Below are positions 29,030-37,921 of a stretch of 64,000 nucleotides of DNA, piece by piece. The notes below the pieces were generated by a model. It had not been told where the DNA came from. It saw nothing but the letters and a program-made list of their open reading frames with translations, and ran no database searches. The stretch lies in contig CP075525.1 of the NCBI GenBank assembly GCA_025808415.1, positions 2,217,501-2,281,500 on the forward strand, in the 5' to 3' direction. The stretch is from Cyclobacteriaceae bacterium. GTDB taxonomy: Bacteria > Bacteroidota > Bacteroidia > Cytophagales > Cyclobacteriaceae. Position 1 is the first letter of the stretch; every line of letters begins with the position of its first letter. Made by a program: the position numbers and the translations under genes.

Positions 29030-29497
29030 ATGGTACCCGAACTCTATCAACTCGCTGCAACTGAGATGGAACTTGTTTACAAGTCGCCCATTTTGGTTTG
29101 CATATTGATAGCCGGTGCTGACGGAACGATTGACCGTAAAGAAATAAAAGAGGCCATAAAGTTTGCCGAAAAGAAAAAGAAAAAATCGTCTTCTTCAGTT
29201 TCTACCCTCATTCATGAAATTGCCACCGATTTTGAAGATAAACTAAAAATCCTTTTGCAGAATTATCCTTATGAATCCGCCCAACGAAATCCGATGATTG
29301 CCGAGGAGTTGATGCAACTCAATTCCATCTGGCCAAAGATTGACCGCACCTTTGCCGGAGAGTTTTATCAAACCTTGTTAGACATTGCTGCAAAAATCGC
29401 CACTTCCTCTGGTGGGGTTTTAGGGTATAATGCCGTGGGCGCAGAAGAAGCGCGATATGTAAACCTGGGCATGATCAACAATCCTGAAACAACTTGA
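29030..29497 (+). CDS. TerB-like domain protein
   Basis: A 155-residue, mainly alpha-helical cytoplasmic protein. The segment CILIAGADGTIDRKEIKEAI (about residues 25-44) matches the acidic helix-loop pattern of TerB/DjlA-N-like domains, and a lysine-rich stretch (KKKKK) follows. Family members are linked loosely to membrane-associated stress functions; a specific role cannot be given. A TTG at 29009 in frame would add seven residues; I choose the ATG at 29030. The rhomboid gene follows six bases after the stop, so the two are likely co-transcribed. It is divergent from the sigma-54 regulator. Confidence 0.7.
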   Translation: MVPELYQLAATEMELVYKSPILVCILIAGADGTIDRKEIKEAIKFAEKKKKKSSSSVSTLIHEIATDFEDKLKILLQNYPYESAQRNPMIAEELMQLNSIWPKIDRTFAGEFYQTLLDIAAKIATSSGGVLGYNAVGAEEARYVNLGMINNPETT

Positions 29498-29503
29498 TTG
29501 CGG

Positions 29504-30064
29504 ATGCCTAGATCGACAATTATTGGAAGCTCGGTTGTTCCGTTCCGCTTTGTTTTCTTTATGTGGTTGTGCTTTTTCCTGGAGCATAATTATCATTGGG
29601 CGATAAGCCAATACGGGATTCAACCCCGTACCCTTATTGGATTGATAGGCATATTTTTAGGCCCGCTTGCCCACGGTGACATCTACCACTTGGTGTCAAA
29701 CACGTTGCCGTTACTTTTTCTCGGTGCCACGCTCTTTTACTTTTACGATCGCATAGCCAATGCAATATTCTTCCGCGCTTTTTTTTGGACCAATGCGTTG
29801 GTTTGGCTTTTTGCCAGGCCGGCTAACCATATCGGTGCCAGCGGCATTGTTTATGCGTTGGCCTTTTTCCTGATATTCTTCGGGCTGTTCAGGCGCGACT
29901 TTCTATCCATACTTATCTCGGTCATCACCATACTTCTTTACGGTGGAATTTTTTACGGAGTTTTGCCTGGCGATCCTCGCATTTCTTGGGAAGCTCATTT
30001 GGCAGGTGCCTTGGTTGGCATTACATCAGCGTTTACATTTAGTTCAAAAAAACGGGTGGGGTAA
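29504..30064 (+). CDS. rhomboid family intramembrane serine protease
   Basis: A 186-residue, six-helix intramembrane protease. The catalytic serine is S113 in GASG (residues 111-114) and the catalytic histidine is H165 in the last helix (EAHLAGALVG). HGDIYHLVSN at about 57-66 is the conserved loop and helix 2 motif with the oxyanion-supporting H and N. Substrates are single-pass membrane proteins and are not predictable here. A TTG two codons upstream is possible, but the ATG at 29504 is better. It ends in a one-base overlap with the start of holA (stop TAATG), so translation is probably coupled. Confidence 0.92.
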   Translation: MPRSTIIGSSVVPFRFVFFMWLCFFLEHNYHWAISQYGIQPRTLIGLIGIFLGPLAHGDIYHLVSNTLPLLFLGATLFYFYDRIANAIFFRAFFWTNALVWLFARPANHIGASGIVYALAFFLIFFGLFRRDFLSILISVITILLYGGIFYGVLPGDPRISWEAHLAGALVGITSAFTFSSKKRVG

Positions 30065-31086
30065 TGGATGCTTCAGTAAAGAAAATAATGGCTGCATTAA
30101 AGGCCAGGAAATTTGATCCGGTTTATTTCCTTCAGGGAGAGGAGAGTTACTTCATTGACATTATTGCTGATCACATCGAACAACATGCATTGAGTGACGC
30201 TGAGAAAGGTTTTAATCAGGTAATCCTTTATGGCAAGGATGTTACCATGGCCACTGTGCTAACCAATGCCAGGCGATTTCCCATGATGGCCGAAAAGCAA
30301 GTTGTAATTGTTAAGGAAGCACAGGATATACAGGACTTAAATAAAGAGCTGGGAACCAAACTATTATTGGAGTATCTCAAACAACCGGTTCCGAGTACCA
30401 TACTGGTATTTTGCCATAAGCATAAAAGCCTTGATAAGCGGAAAGAACTTGGAAAAAATATCGAGAAACTGGCAACCACTATTAGCGGGAAGAAACTTTA
30501 CGATAATCAATTGCCCGACTTCTTAGCCGATTATGCCCGGGAAAAGCAGGTAAGCATAGATGGACAGGCGTTACAGGCGCTTTGCGAATTTGTAGGCAAT
30601 GACTTAAACCGATTAACCAATGAGTTTGATAAAGTTACCATTGGTATGGCGCTTGGCGAACCCGTAACGGTAGATCATGTGCTGGCAAAAGTTGGTATTA
30701 GTAAAGAGTATAACATCTTTGAACTTCAAAAAGCCATAATACATCGTGATAGGCTGCAGGCGGCCCGCATCGTAAATTATTTTGAACGGAATACAAAAAA
30801 GAACCCGGTTATACCCGTAGTGGCTTTTCTTTACGCATTCTTTAGCAAACTACTCATCGCTTCCTCGGCTTCGGACAAAAGTGAGAAGGGATTGCTTAGT
30901 GTGTTGAAAATCAGTTCGTATGCTATACGTGATTATGCATTGGCTTTACGTTATTACCAGACATTAAAGATTGTTGAGAATATTTACCTTTTGAAAGAGG
31001 CCGACCTTAAATTGAAAGGTGTCAATACCGGCTCGGCAGATGAAGGTCAGTTGTTGCGCGAGTTGGTTTACCGACTGATGAATTAA
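30064..31086 (+). CDS. holA: DNA polymerase III subunit delta
   Basis: A 340-residue clamp-loader subunit that opens the beta sliding clamp. The N-terminal segment has the family pattern PVYFLQGEESYFIDIIADHIE (about 19-39), then FPMMAEKQVVIVKEAQDI near 77-94. The second domain has NDLNRLTNEFDKV near 180-192 and the C-terminal collar domain has the helical pattern ending LLRELVYRLMN. As in other Bacteroidota HolA proteins there is no Walker A motif, as expected for delta. It overlaps the rhomboid gene by one base. A promoter for the next gene lies 25 bases beyond its stop. Confidence 0.93.
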   Translation: MDASVKKIMAALKARKFDPVYFLQGEESYFIDIIADHIEQHALSDAEKGFNQVILYGKDVTMATVLTNARRFPMMAEKQVVIVKEAQDIQDLNKELGTKLLLEYLKQPVPSTILVFCHKHKSLDKRKELGKNIEKLATTISGKKLYDNQLPDFLADYAREKQVSIDGQALQALCEFVGNDLNRLTNEFDKVTIGMALGEPVTVDHVLAKVGISKEYNIFELQKAIIHRDRLQAARIVNYFERNTKKNPVIPVVAFLYAFFSKLLIASSASDKSEKGLLSVLKISSYAIRDYALALRYYQTLKIVENIYLLKEADLKLKGVNTGSADEGQLLRELVYRLMN

Positions 31087-31110
31087 CTGAGCGGTGAATA
31101 CAGCGTTGTT

Positions 31111-31142
31111 TTGATTCTTATCTTTTATTTTGTTTACCTTTG
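31111..31142 (+). promoter_or_regulatory. promoter for the large TPR gene
   Basis: TTG (within TTTTG) at 31111-31113, a 21-base spacer, then TACCTTTG at 31135-31142, a full match to TAnnTTTG. Transcription would start near 31149. This rules out the in-frame TTG at 31130 as the translation start of the next gene. Confidence 0.65.
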
Positions 31143-31240
31143 AGTCCGTGCACACGTCACGCATTTTTTTAACTTTTATTTTTGGTCTGCCGTTTGCAAT
31201 ATTTTTTACCGTTCGAAGTTCTAAACAAGAAACGACTGTT

Positions 31241-34200
31241 GTGGCAAGATTGAATTTGCTTGTAAGCGTTGTCTTATTAAGCTTTATTACCCATAGTGCT
31301 TTTGCGCAGGACCAACTTTCGAGGGGGCGATTGGATAACCTTTACAAAAAGGGACTTGAATTGGTTAACCTGTCTAACTACGGTGCTGCCCGCGAGGTGT
31401 TCACTCAGTATTTACAACAATCTGCCGGTCCGGATACCCGAAGGGCAGAGGCTGAGTACTACCTGGCATATTGTGCCTTAAACCTTGGGCATAGCGATGC
31501 CGAAAAACGCATTGAAGATTTTATTGACTCAAACCCGGCTAACCCAAGAAGCATTACCGCTTACCTGGACCTGGCAAATTTTTTCTATAACGAAAAAAAC
31601 TATGCAAAAGCTTCAGCCAGCTATGCTAAAGTAAACATCTCGGCCCTCACACCTGACCAACGAACCGAGGCAAACTTTAAATGGGGCTACAGCCTTTTTA
31701 GCCAAAAAAAATTAGATGAGGCATTGACTAAGTTTAATGCAGTAAAAATCCAGAACAGCGAGTATGCGGCCGCAGCCAATTACTATGCAGGCTTCATTGA
31801 ATTTGCCAACGGCAACTATGATGACGCTTACACCGACTTAAAACGGGCTGAATTAAATGCATCGTATGCCACCGTTGTCCCGCAATTACTGGCCAACGTA
31901 CTGTACAAGCAAAAGCGTTACGATGATCTGATCCAGTATGAAATTGCTTTGAGGCCCCGTGCAACTACCATTACCAATTACTCGGAAATTTCCATGCTTG
32001 CGGCTGATGCCTACTACTTTAAGAAAGATTATAGCAGTGCGGTAGCCGCTTACGAAACCTACCTGAAAGAAAACAAATCTAAAGCACCGGCATCTTTACT
32101 TTACCGGGCAGGCCACGCATATTATTCATTAGGTCAGGATGATAAGGCAATCGAATACCTTAAGAATTCTGCCACCTCCAGTGATTCCGTAGGTTATTAT
32201 GCATCGTATTACCTGGGCATATTATATCTCAAGCAAGGGAATAAACCATTTGCTTCAACATCGTTTGACAATGCCCGTAAGTATTTAAAAGATAAAGACC
32301 TGGTTGAAGAGAGCACCTTTCAGTATGCTAAGGTATCGTATGATTTGGGTAAGCCTGATCAGGCCATTGCAGAATTCGAACGTTTTCTCAAGGGCTTTCC
32401 TTCCAGCACATACACAACTGAAGTGAAGGAATTGCTAGCCCAGGCCTACGTTAACGGAAACAATTACAACAAAGCCATTGAATATATTGAGTCCTTGCCG
32501 CGCAGGTCGCAAGCGGTGGACCAGGCCTACCAGAAAGCAACCTTTTTGAAAGGATCAGAACTTTTTAATAAAGACGACTATGAAGGTGCTGAACAGTTTT
32601 TTGATAAATCGTTGCGCTACCCGATAGCAGCAAACTATACTGCATTAGCAAGCTTTTGGAGTGGCGAGGCTTACTCCCTCAATCGTAAATATGAGGAAGC
32701 TATAAAGCGTTATCAAAAAGTTGTTTCGCTGGGTACTGGGGCTGAACCCGAAACGCTGGCCAAAGCCCGCTACGGGTTGGCGTATGCTCATTTTAATCTT
32801 CAGCAATACGAACAGGCGCTCTTTAATTTTAAGGATTTTACGAATCGCTCCCCTAAAAGTGGGGCCATGTACGTAGATGGGCTGGTACGCCTGGCCGATT
32901 GCTATTATGTGCGTAAAGTTTATCCCGATGCACTTTCAACATACAACCGGGCACGGCAGCTTAATTCGCCCGATGATGATTATATCCTTTTTCAAACCGG
33001 TGTTATTAATGGCATACTAAGAAACTATACCGATGCACGAAACCAGTTTTCCGTATTAATATCCAGCTATCCCAAATCACAATACCGCGATGAGGCAATT
33101 TTTCAACGCGCACAATTTGAAATTGAACAAGGTAACTATGAAGCCGCTGCCAACGGACTTACACAGCTCATCAATGAAGGTGCAGGCAGCCGGTTTTTAC
33201 CCTACGCTTATATGCGCAGGGCTGCATCCTATTTTAACATGAAACAGTACGACCGGACAGCAAACGATTATGCTGCCATACTTCAAAAATTTCCGCAACA
33301 CCCCGTAGCACAGCAAGTGTTGCTTCCCTTGCAGGAGGCCCTGGGGCTTGCCGGCAGGAGTGGCGAGTTTGAAAATTATCTGGCCCTTTACAAAAAGGCT
33401 AACCCTGAAAGCAAGAACCTTGAAGTGGTTGAATTTGAAGCAGCCAAAACCCTTTACTTCGATCAGCAGTATGCACGCGCCATTACAGCCTTCAATGGCT
33501 TTTTGATTAACTACCCACAAAGTTCCCGCATTCAGGAAGCCCATTACTACCTGGCTGAATCGCATTACCGGCAACGTGAATTGGAGAAGGCCCTTTCCAT
33601 TTACACAGCCCTTAGCAGTGACCCAACGTTTAGCATGCTCAACCGGGTGGTAGCGCGTATGGCTGAAATCGAGTTCAGGCTAGGGCGCTATGAAAAGGCC
33701 ATTGTAAGCTACCGCAGAATGGAGCGACTGGCGGTAAATAAAAAGGATCAGTTCAATGCCTGGTCCGGCATGATGGATTCTTTTTTCTTGTTGGCGCAAT
33801 ATGATTCAGTGAATGCCTATGCGAATATCATTCTTGAAAAAGGTAATATAAATGCCGGTGCCCAAAACAAAGCCACCTTGTATTTGGGTAAATCGGCCAT
33901 GGCCCGTGGACAGTATGATGTGGCCAAAGATGAGTTTATTAATACCCTCAACACGGCCCGCGATGAGTTTGGGGCAGAAGCTAAATACCGCCTCGGTGAA
34001 ATATTTTTCCTGACCAAAGAATACAAGCAATGCTATGAAACATTAGTGGGCATTGATGCTGAGTTTGGTGCCTACGAAGAATGGGTTGGCCGTTCGTTTT
34101 TATTGCTGGCAGATAATTTCATCGCCATGAACAATGTCTTTCAGGCCAAAGCAACGCTGCAGTCACTCATTGACAAGTTTCCGCTACAGCATATAAAGGA

Positions 34201-34288
34201 TGCTGCAAAGGAAAAGTTGAGAAAAATAAATGCTGACGAAGATTCACGTAAAAAACAAGTGGCCGCAGACACAGTTGGTAACAATTAG
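31241..34288 (+). CDS. large periplasmic TPR-repeat protein
   Basis: A protein of 1015 residues from the GTG start. The first residues VARLNLLVSVVLLSFITHSA end in FAQ and form a clear signal peptide, which supports the GTG at 31241. The longer reading frame begins at a TTG inside the promoter. The rest is a chain of about twenty or more tetratricopeptide-like repeats (for example YEEAIKRYQKVVSLG, YEKAIVSYRRMERLA, YPDALSTYNRARQL), a YbgF/BamD-like solenoid used as a protein-binding scaffold. The C-terminus is charged (EKLRKINADEDSRKKQ). The barrel gene begins 11 bases downstream, so this soluble or tethered scaffold probably works with that outer-membrane protein. Confidence 0.85.
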   Translation: MARLNLLVSVVLLSFITHSAFAQDQLSRGRLDNLYKKGLELVNLSNYGAAREVFTQYLQQSAGPDTRRAEAEYYLAYCALNLGHSDAEKRIEDFIDSNPANPRSITAYLDLANFFYNEKNYAKASASYAKVNISALTPDQRTEANFKWGYSLFSQKKLDEALTKFNAVKIQNSEYAAAANYYAGFIEFANGNYDDAYTDLKRAELNASYATVVPQLLANVLYKQKRYDDLIQYEIALRPRATTITNYSEISMLAADAYYFKKDYSSAVAAYETYLKENKSKAPASLLYRAGHAYYSLGQDDKAIEYLKNSATSSDSVGYYASYYLGILYLKQGNKPFASTSFDNARKYLKDKDLVEESTFQYAKVSYDLGKPDQAIAEFERFLKGFPSSTYTTEVKELLAQAYVNGNNYNKAIEYIESLPRRSQAVDQAYQKATFLKGSELFNKDDYEGAEQFFDKSLRYPIAANYTALASFWSGEAYSLNRKYEEAIKRYQKVVSLGTGAEPETLAKARYGLAYAHFNLQQYEQALFNFKDFTNRSPKSGAMYVDGLVRLADCYYVRKVYPDALSTYNRARQLNSPDDDYILFQTGVINGILRNYTDARNQFSVLISSYPKSQYRDEAIFQRAQFEIEQGNYEAAANGLTQLINEGAGSRFLPYAYMRRAASYFNMKQYDRTANDYAAILQKFPQHPVAQQVLLPLQEALGLAGRSGEFENYLALYKKANPESKNLEVVEFEAAKTLYFDQQYARAITAFNGFLINYPQSSRIQEAHYYLAESHYRQRELEKALSIYTALSSDPTFSMLNRVVARMAEIEFRLGRYEKAIVSYRRMERLAVNKKDQFNAWSGMMDSFFLLAQYDSVNAYANIILEKGNINAGAQNKATLYLGKSAMARGQYDVAKDEFINTLNTARDEFGAEAKYRLGEIFFLTKEYKQCYETLVGIDAEFGAYEEWVGRSFLLLADNFIAMNNVFQAKATLQSLIDKFPLQHIKDAAKEKLRKINADEDSRKKQVAADTVGNN

Positions 34289-34299
34289 GCTGGTAAACC

Positions 34300-35961
34300 A
34301 TGAAAGAACCTAAAATTTACAGTTACATTTTTACACTTCTGATACTGGTTAGTGTAGCACCGGCAGCAGTGGCCCAACAGGAAGATGATGTTCGGATGAA
34401 GCCCGTTGAGATTGAAATTGTAAAGGAGCGGGAAATAACCCTTCCACAGGCAAACCGATTGTTTGATAAAATTCCACCACGCCCGGTTGAACCGATCAAG
34501 CCCGAGATAACTTACAATTTCAGACCATTAACATTTACTACGCCTGAGTCCAATCCGGCCATCCGTCCGTTACGCTTAAAGCAAGAAGACTCGAAAGCGG
34601 TAAATGGAGGATTTGTAAGTGCAGGGTATGGTAATTATGCATCACCTTACCTCGAAGCATTTGTAAATTCAAAAGAGAACAAAAATAAACTGATTGGCGC
34701 GCATGCTTTCCTCAACAGTTCTGGTAAAGGGCCGGTGGATGGAAAAAATTCCGGTAGTGGTAATTCCGGCCTTTCCGTTTTTGCACAAACCTTCAGTAAG
34801 GAGTTTGCCTTTCAGGGTAATGCAGGTTTTGAAAACCTATCTACCCATTTTTATGGTTACCCCGAAGGTGAAAACGTGCTGCGTGATACCATCCGTCAAT
34901 CGTACAATCTTTTTACTATAGGCCTGGGCATTACCAATGCCCGCAACACCGATTTTTCCTACAACCTTGGCGGGAACTTCAGTTTTTTAAACGATAAGTT
35001 CGAGGCTAGTGAGAGTACGGTAGACCTGAACTTTTCAAGTGCCTATAAAATCGGTAACGATAATGCCATTGAACTGAAGGCTTTTTATACCTTAATCAAC
35101 CGGAAAGATGAGGGCATTGATAAGAAGGCACGCAATCTCTTTCAGGTTAACCCGTACTATTCATTCAGGACACAAGACAACCTGAAGCTACAGGTAGGAG
35201 CCGTGCTTGCCGTAGAGAATGATACCCTTGATGCCAAAAACCTGCACCTCTATCCTGATGTAAAGGTTACCTATCCCTTAACGCCATCGATTGATGTAGT
35301 GGGCACATTAACCGGAGGCATTGAACGCGTTTCCTTGCAGACCTTGATGCGCCAAAACCGATGGCTTAATGCCGCCATACCCATTTATCACACCAATAAG
35401 GTATTTGACTTTCAGGCTGCCTTGAATATGCGACTGAACAGTAATGTATTTGTAAACACCGGACTTTCTTTTGCCAGCCTGAAGAACCTGTACTTCTTCG
35501 TGAACAATGACGATAACCAGGCAAAATTTGATATGGTGTACGATGAAGGTGCCACAAAGCGCACCAATCTGTTTGCCTCCATGAACATGAATTACGGCAA
35601 TACTGCACGGTTAAGCCTTCGTGGAGATTACTTTAGTTATAATACAGGTTCCCAAGCAGAAGCATGGCACCGGCCAGCGTATAGTTTAACCCTTGGCGGT
35701 CGGTACAACTTAAAAGGTAAGTTGGCCTTCAGTTCTGATATTTTGGCGTTGGGTGGCATTAAGGCACTTGACCCGGTAACGTTGCAAAGCGTTAAGCTCG
35801 ATCCTGCCTTTGACCTTAACTTCAGGGTGGAGTATTTCGTGTCCGACAAGTTCTCTGTGTTTGTAGATTTGAACAACATAACCTCCAACGCGTACCAGGT
35901 GTATTTCAATTACCCGGTGCGTGCCTTTCAGGCTATGGGCGGTATAACCTGGAGTTTCTGA
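34300..35961 (+). CDS. outer-membrane beta-barrel protein, TonB-receptor-like without a plug
   Basis: A 553-residue exported protein. Signal peptide to about residue 26 (LILVSVAPAAVAQQ). A proline-rich periplasmic stretch (about 45-65, IPPRPVEPIKPEI) leads into a barrel of alternating strands (VNGGFVSAGYGNYASPYLEA, LIGAHAFLNSSG, FVDLNNITSNAYQVYFNYP). It ends with an aromatic terminal residue (GGITWSF), the BAM recognition signature. No N-terminal plug domain or TonB box is visible, so it may be a non-gated barrel. It lies directly after the TPR scaffold and upstream of SPOR and ExbBD/TonB genes, which suggests an envelope assembly or transport role. Substrate unknown. Confidence 0.8.
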   Translation: MKEPKIYSYIFTLLILVSVAPAAVAQQEDDVRMKPVEIEIVKEREITLPQANRLFDKIPPRPVEPIKPEITYNFRPLTFTTPESNPAIRPLRLKQEDSKAVNGGFVSAGYGNYASPYLEAFVNSKENKNKLIGAHAFLNSSGKGPVDGKNSGSGNSGLSVFAQTFSKEFAFQGNAGFENLSTHFYGYPEGENVLRDTIRQSYNLFTIGLGITNARNTDFSYNLGGNFSFLNDKFEASESTVDLNFSSAYKIGNDNAIELKAFYTLINRKDEGIDKKARNLFQVNPYYSFRTQDNLKLQVGAVLAVENDTLDAKNLHLYPDVKVTYPLTPSIDVVGTLTGGIERVSLQTLMRQNRWLNAAIPIYHTNKVFDFQAALNMRLNSNVFVNTGLSFASLKNLYFFVNNDDNQAKFDMVYDEGATKRTNLFASMNMNYGNTARLSLRGDYFSYNTGSQAEAWHRPAYSLTLGGRYNLKGKLAFSSDILALGGIKALDPVTLQSVKLDPAFDLNFRVEYFVSDKFSVFVDLNNITSNAYQVYFNYPVRAFQAMGGITWSF

Positions 35962-35987
35962 TGAGCGAGTGCACACGTTTACACCTA

Positions 35988-36018
35988 TTTGGATGCCTCA
36001 AAAATTCACTTAATTTTG
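35988..36018 (+). promoter_or_regulatory. near-consensus Bacteroidota promoter for the SPOR gene
   Basis: TTTG at 35988-35991, a 19-base spacer, then TAATTTTG at 36011-36018. Both elements fit the consensus. Transcription would begin near 36025, about 17 bases before the ATG at 36042. This is the best promoter in the window. Confidence 0.75.
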
Positions 36019-36041
36019 TACATACCAACTTTTGAACCTTC

Positions 36042-36800
36042 ATGGCAAGAAGAAAAAAGCAAAACGAAGAAGACATATCAAACGAAAATACGGGTAACGA
36101 CTCCGATGATTCCTTCGGTCTTCCTGAAATAGAATACGAACCCATCCGCAGGGACGAGCCAACCGAAAGCACCTCCGCATCTTCAGGCGACAATGAGCCA
36201 CAACCTCAACAAGAGGAGAATAGTTATACGGGGTTTGGACAAGACCAGCAGGAAGAGCCGGTTTCTGAGGAGCCTTATCGCTACACCCCATATCAGGAAG
36301 AATCATCCATATGGCCCAAAGTATTGGGCATACTGTTCGTTATCGTGCTGGCTTTAGGGGCTACATGGTATTTTGTTATTTACCAACCAAAACAAAAAGA
36401 GCGCATGGCAGCCGAGCAGGCTGAAGCAGCTGCCCGTGAAGCTGCCCGTAAAGCCAGGGAAGAAGAGGAAAACCGACTTCGTTTGCAACGCCAGGCCGCT
36501 GAACAGCGCAGGCTTGATTCATTGGCGGCTATTCCAAAGGAAGGTTCCATCGAAACACTATCGGAACGCACGGGCCGTTATTACGTTATCATTACCAGTG
36601 CACTGGACCGTGACCTGCTTATGGATTATGCAAAGAAGTTAAGTAATGAGGGTGTGAGCACTAAAATAATACCTCCATTTGGTAAGCATAAGGTTTCGCG
36701 CATGGCTGTTTCAGAAGGCGATACGTTTGATGCAGCCCAAACCAAGGCAAATGAACTGAAAGCCCAGTATGGTGATGGTGTGTGGGTACTTAAGTACTGA
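36042..36800 (+). CDS. SPOR domain membrane protein
   Basis: A 252-residue bitopic inner-membrane protein. Residues 1-87 are charged and rich in E, D, Q and P (cytoplasmic). One transmembrane helix lies at about 88-113 (VLGILFVIVLALGATWYFVI). A charged coiled coil (about 115-160, EQAEAAAREAARKAREEEEN) leads into a SPOR domain at about 178-252 (YYVIITSALDRDLLMDYAKK, then STKIIPPFGKHKVSRMAV). SPOR domains bind glycan strands stripped of stem peptides at division septa. The protein is probably recruited to the septum, although no fts genes are nearby. It has its own strong promoter and is followed by the ExbB/TolQ gene after 53 bases. Confidence 0.88.
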   Translation: MARRKKQNEEDISNENTGNDSDDSFGLPEIEYEPIRRDEPTESTSASSGDNEPQPQQEENSYTGFGQDQQEEPVSEEPYRYTPYQEESSIWPKVLGILFVIVLALGATWYFVIYQPKQKERMAAEQAEAAAREAARKAREEEENRLRLQRQAAEQRRLDSLAAIPKEGSIETLSERTGRYYVIITSALDRDLLMDYAKKLSNEGVSTKIIPPFGKHKVSRMAVSEGDTFDAAQTKANELKAQYGDGVWVLKY

Positions 36801-36807
36801 TTTTTTA

Positions 36808-36817
36808 CCCTTAAGGG
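36808..36817. repeat. ten-base perfect palindrome before the TolQ/ExbB gene
   Basis: CCCTTAAGGG lies eight bases after the SPOR stop and 36 bases before the next ATG. It could be a protein-binding half-site pair or chance; there is no terminator-like T-run directly after it. Confidence 0.3.
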
Positions 36818-36853
36818 AACGTATTTTTTAATTTAATCCTTTCTACTGACATC

Positions 36854-37525
36854 ATGATGTTGCTACAAATCATGACTGAGACAAGCGGATCAGAATCCGT
36901 AAGCCAGTCATTATCGGTTATTGACCTTACCTTGAAGGGAGGTTTTATGATGGTGCCCATTGTAATACTCTCCTTTGTTGCCATATATATATTCTTTGAA
37001 CGTTTCCTTACCATCCAGAAGGCCAACCAGGATCCGAATGCATTTATGCATAAAATAAAAGAACAGGTATTGAAAGGCGATATTAACGGAGCAAAACTTC
37101 TCTGCTCACAAACCGATTCGCCCATTGCGCGTATGATCGAGAAGGGCATCTCGCGCATTGGAAGCCCGCTAAAAAACATCGAAGCCTCTATTGAGAACGT
37201 TGGTAAGATTGAAATATTCAAATTGGAAAAGAACCTCTCAACACTCGCCACTATTTCAGGCGCAGCCCCAATGATGGGTTTCCTCGGAACGGTAATCGGT
37301 ATGGTTAAGGCTTTCATTTCCATTTCACAACAAGAGGGGTCAGTGAGCCCCAAACTTCTTTCCGATGGTATTTATACAGCCATGATTACAACCGTAGCAG
37401 GATTGATTGTAGGCATTATTGCTTACCTGGCCTATAACTACCTGGTGTCGCGCGTGCAGAAAGTAATCCATAAAATGGAGTATACCTCAATTGATTTTGT
37501 TGACTTGTTACAAGAACCACGATGA
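36854..37525 (+). CDS. MotA/TolQ/ExbB proton channel protein
   Basis: A 223-residue inner-membrane protein that forms the proton-conducting pentamer with ExbD/TolR. Three transmembrane helices: about 31-52 (GGFMMVPIVILSFVAIYIFF), about 125-150 (LATISGAAPMMGFLGTVIGM) and about 170-195 (ITTVAGLIVGIIAYLAYNYL). The conserved TolQ segments GTVIGM and TTVAGLIVGI are intact. A tandem ATG occurs at 36854/36857; I use the first. Its stop overlaps the start of the ExbD gene by four bases (ATGA), typical of the stoichiometric pair. Confidence 0.92.
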   Translation: MMLLQIMTETSGSESVSQSLSVIDLTLKGGFMMVPIVILSFVAIYIFFERFLTIQKANQDPNAFMHKIKEQVLKGDINGAKLLCSQTDSPIARMIEKGISRIGSPLKNIEASIENVGKIEIFKLEKNLSTLATISGAAPMMGFLGTVIGMVKAFISISQQEGSVSPKLLSDGIYTAMITTVAGLIVGIIAYLAYNYLVSRVQKVIHKMEYTSIDFVDLLQEPR

Positions 37526-37911
37526 AACTAAGTTCGAAAAACAAGGTTGAGCCGATGTTCAGTATGTCCTCCATGACAGACCTGATCTTTCTTTTGCTCG
37601 TGTTTTTCATGTTAACATCATCATTTGTTACGCCATCGGGACTTCCGGTAAACCTGCCTTCTACAAAGTCCAGTACTATTGAAATGCAAAAAGTTTCCGT
37701 TACAGTAACCAAGGACCTTCAGTATTACGTTAATGAAAAGAAAGTATCCAAGAGTTTACTGGAAGGCGAGTTGAAAAGCAAACTTACCGGAAAAGGCGGC
37801 TCCGTTGTATTGCATATTGACAAAGATGTGCCGTGGGGTGAAGCCATGTACGTTACCGGAATTGCCACAGCCCTTGAAGCAAAGGTAATAGCCGCTACAA
37901 AACCTAAATAG
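37522..37911 (+). CDS. ExbD/TolR biopolymer transport protein
   Basis: A 129-residue partner of the upstream channel. A single N-terminal transmembrane helix at about 16-35 (MSSMTDLIFLLLVFFMLTSS) carries the essential membrane aspartate in SMTDLIF. The periplasmic domain (about 45-129) contains VSVTVTKDLQYYVNEKKV and HIDKDVPWGEAMYVTGIA, matching the TolR/ExbD fold. It is translationally coupled to the ExbB/TolQ gene and followed ten bases later by the TonB-like gene. Confidence 0.92.
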   Translation: MKLSSKNKVEPMFSMSSMTDLIFLLLVFFMLTSSFVTPSGLPVNLPSTKSSTIEMQKVSVTVTKDLQYYVNEKKVSKSLLEGELKSKLTGKGGSVVLHIDKDVPWGEAMYVTGIATALEAKVIAATKPK

Positions 37912-37921
37912 ATTCCGAAAA

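Noticed and set aside
29420..30064. Tellurite resistance operon suggested by the TerB-like gene
   Set aside because: Only one TerB-like domain is present and the neighbours are rhomboid and holA; no other ter genes are seen.
31130..31240. TTG start adding 37 residues to the TPR protein
   Set aside because: It falls between the two promoter elements, and the GTG at 31241 begins a standard signal peptide.
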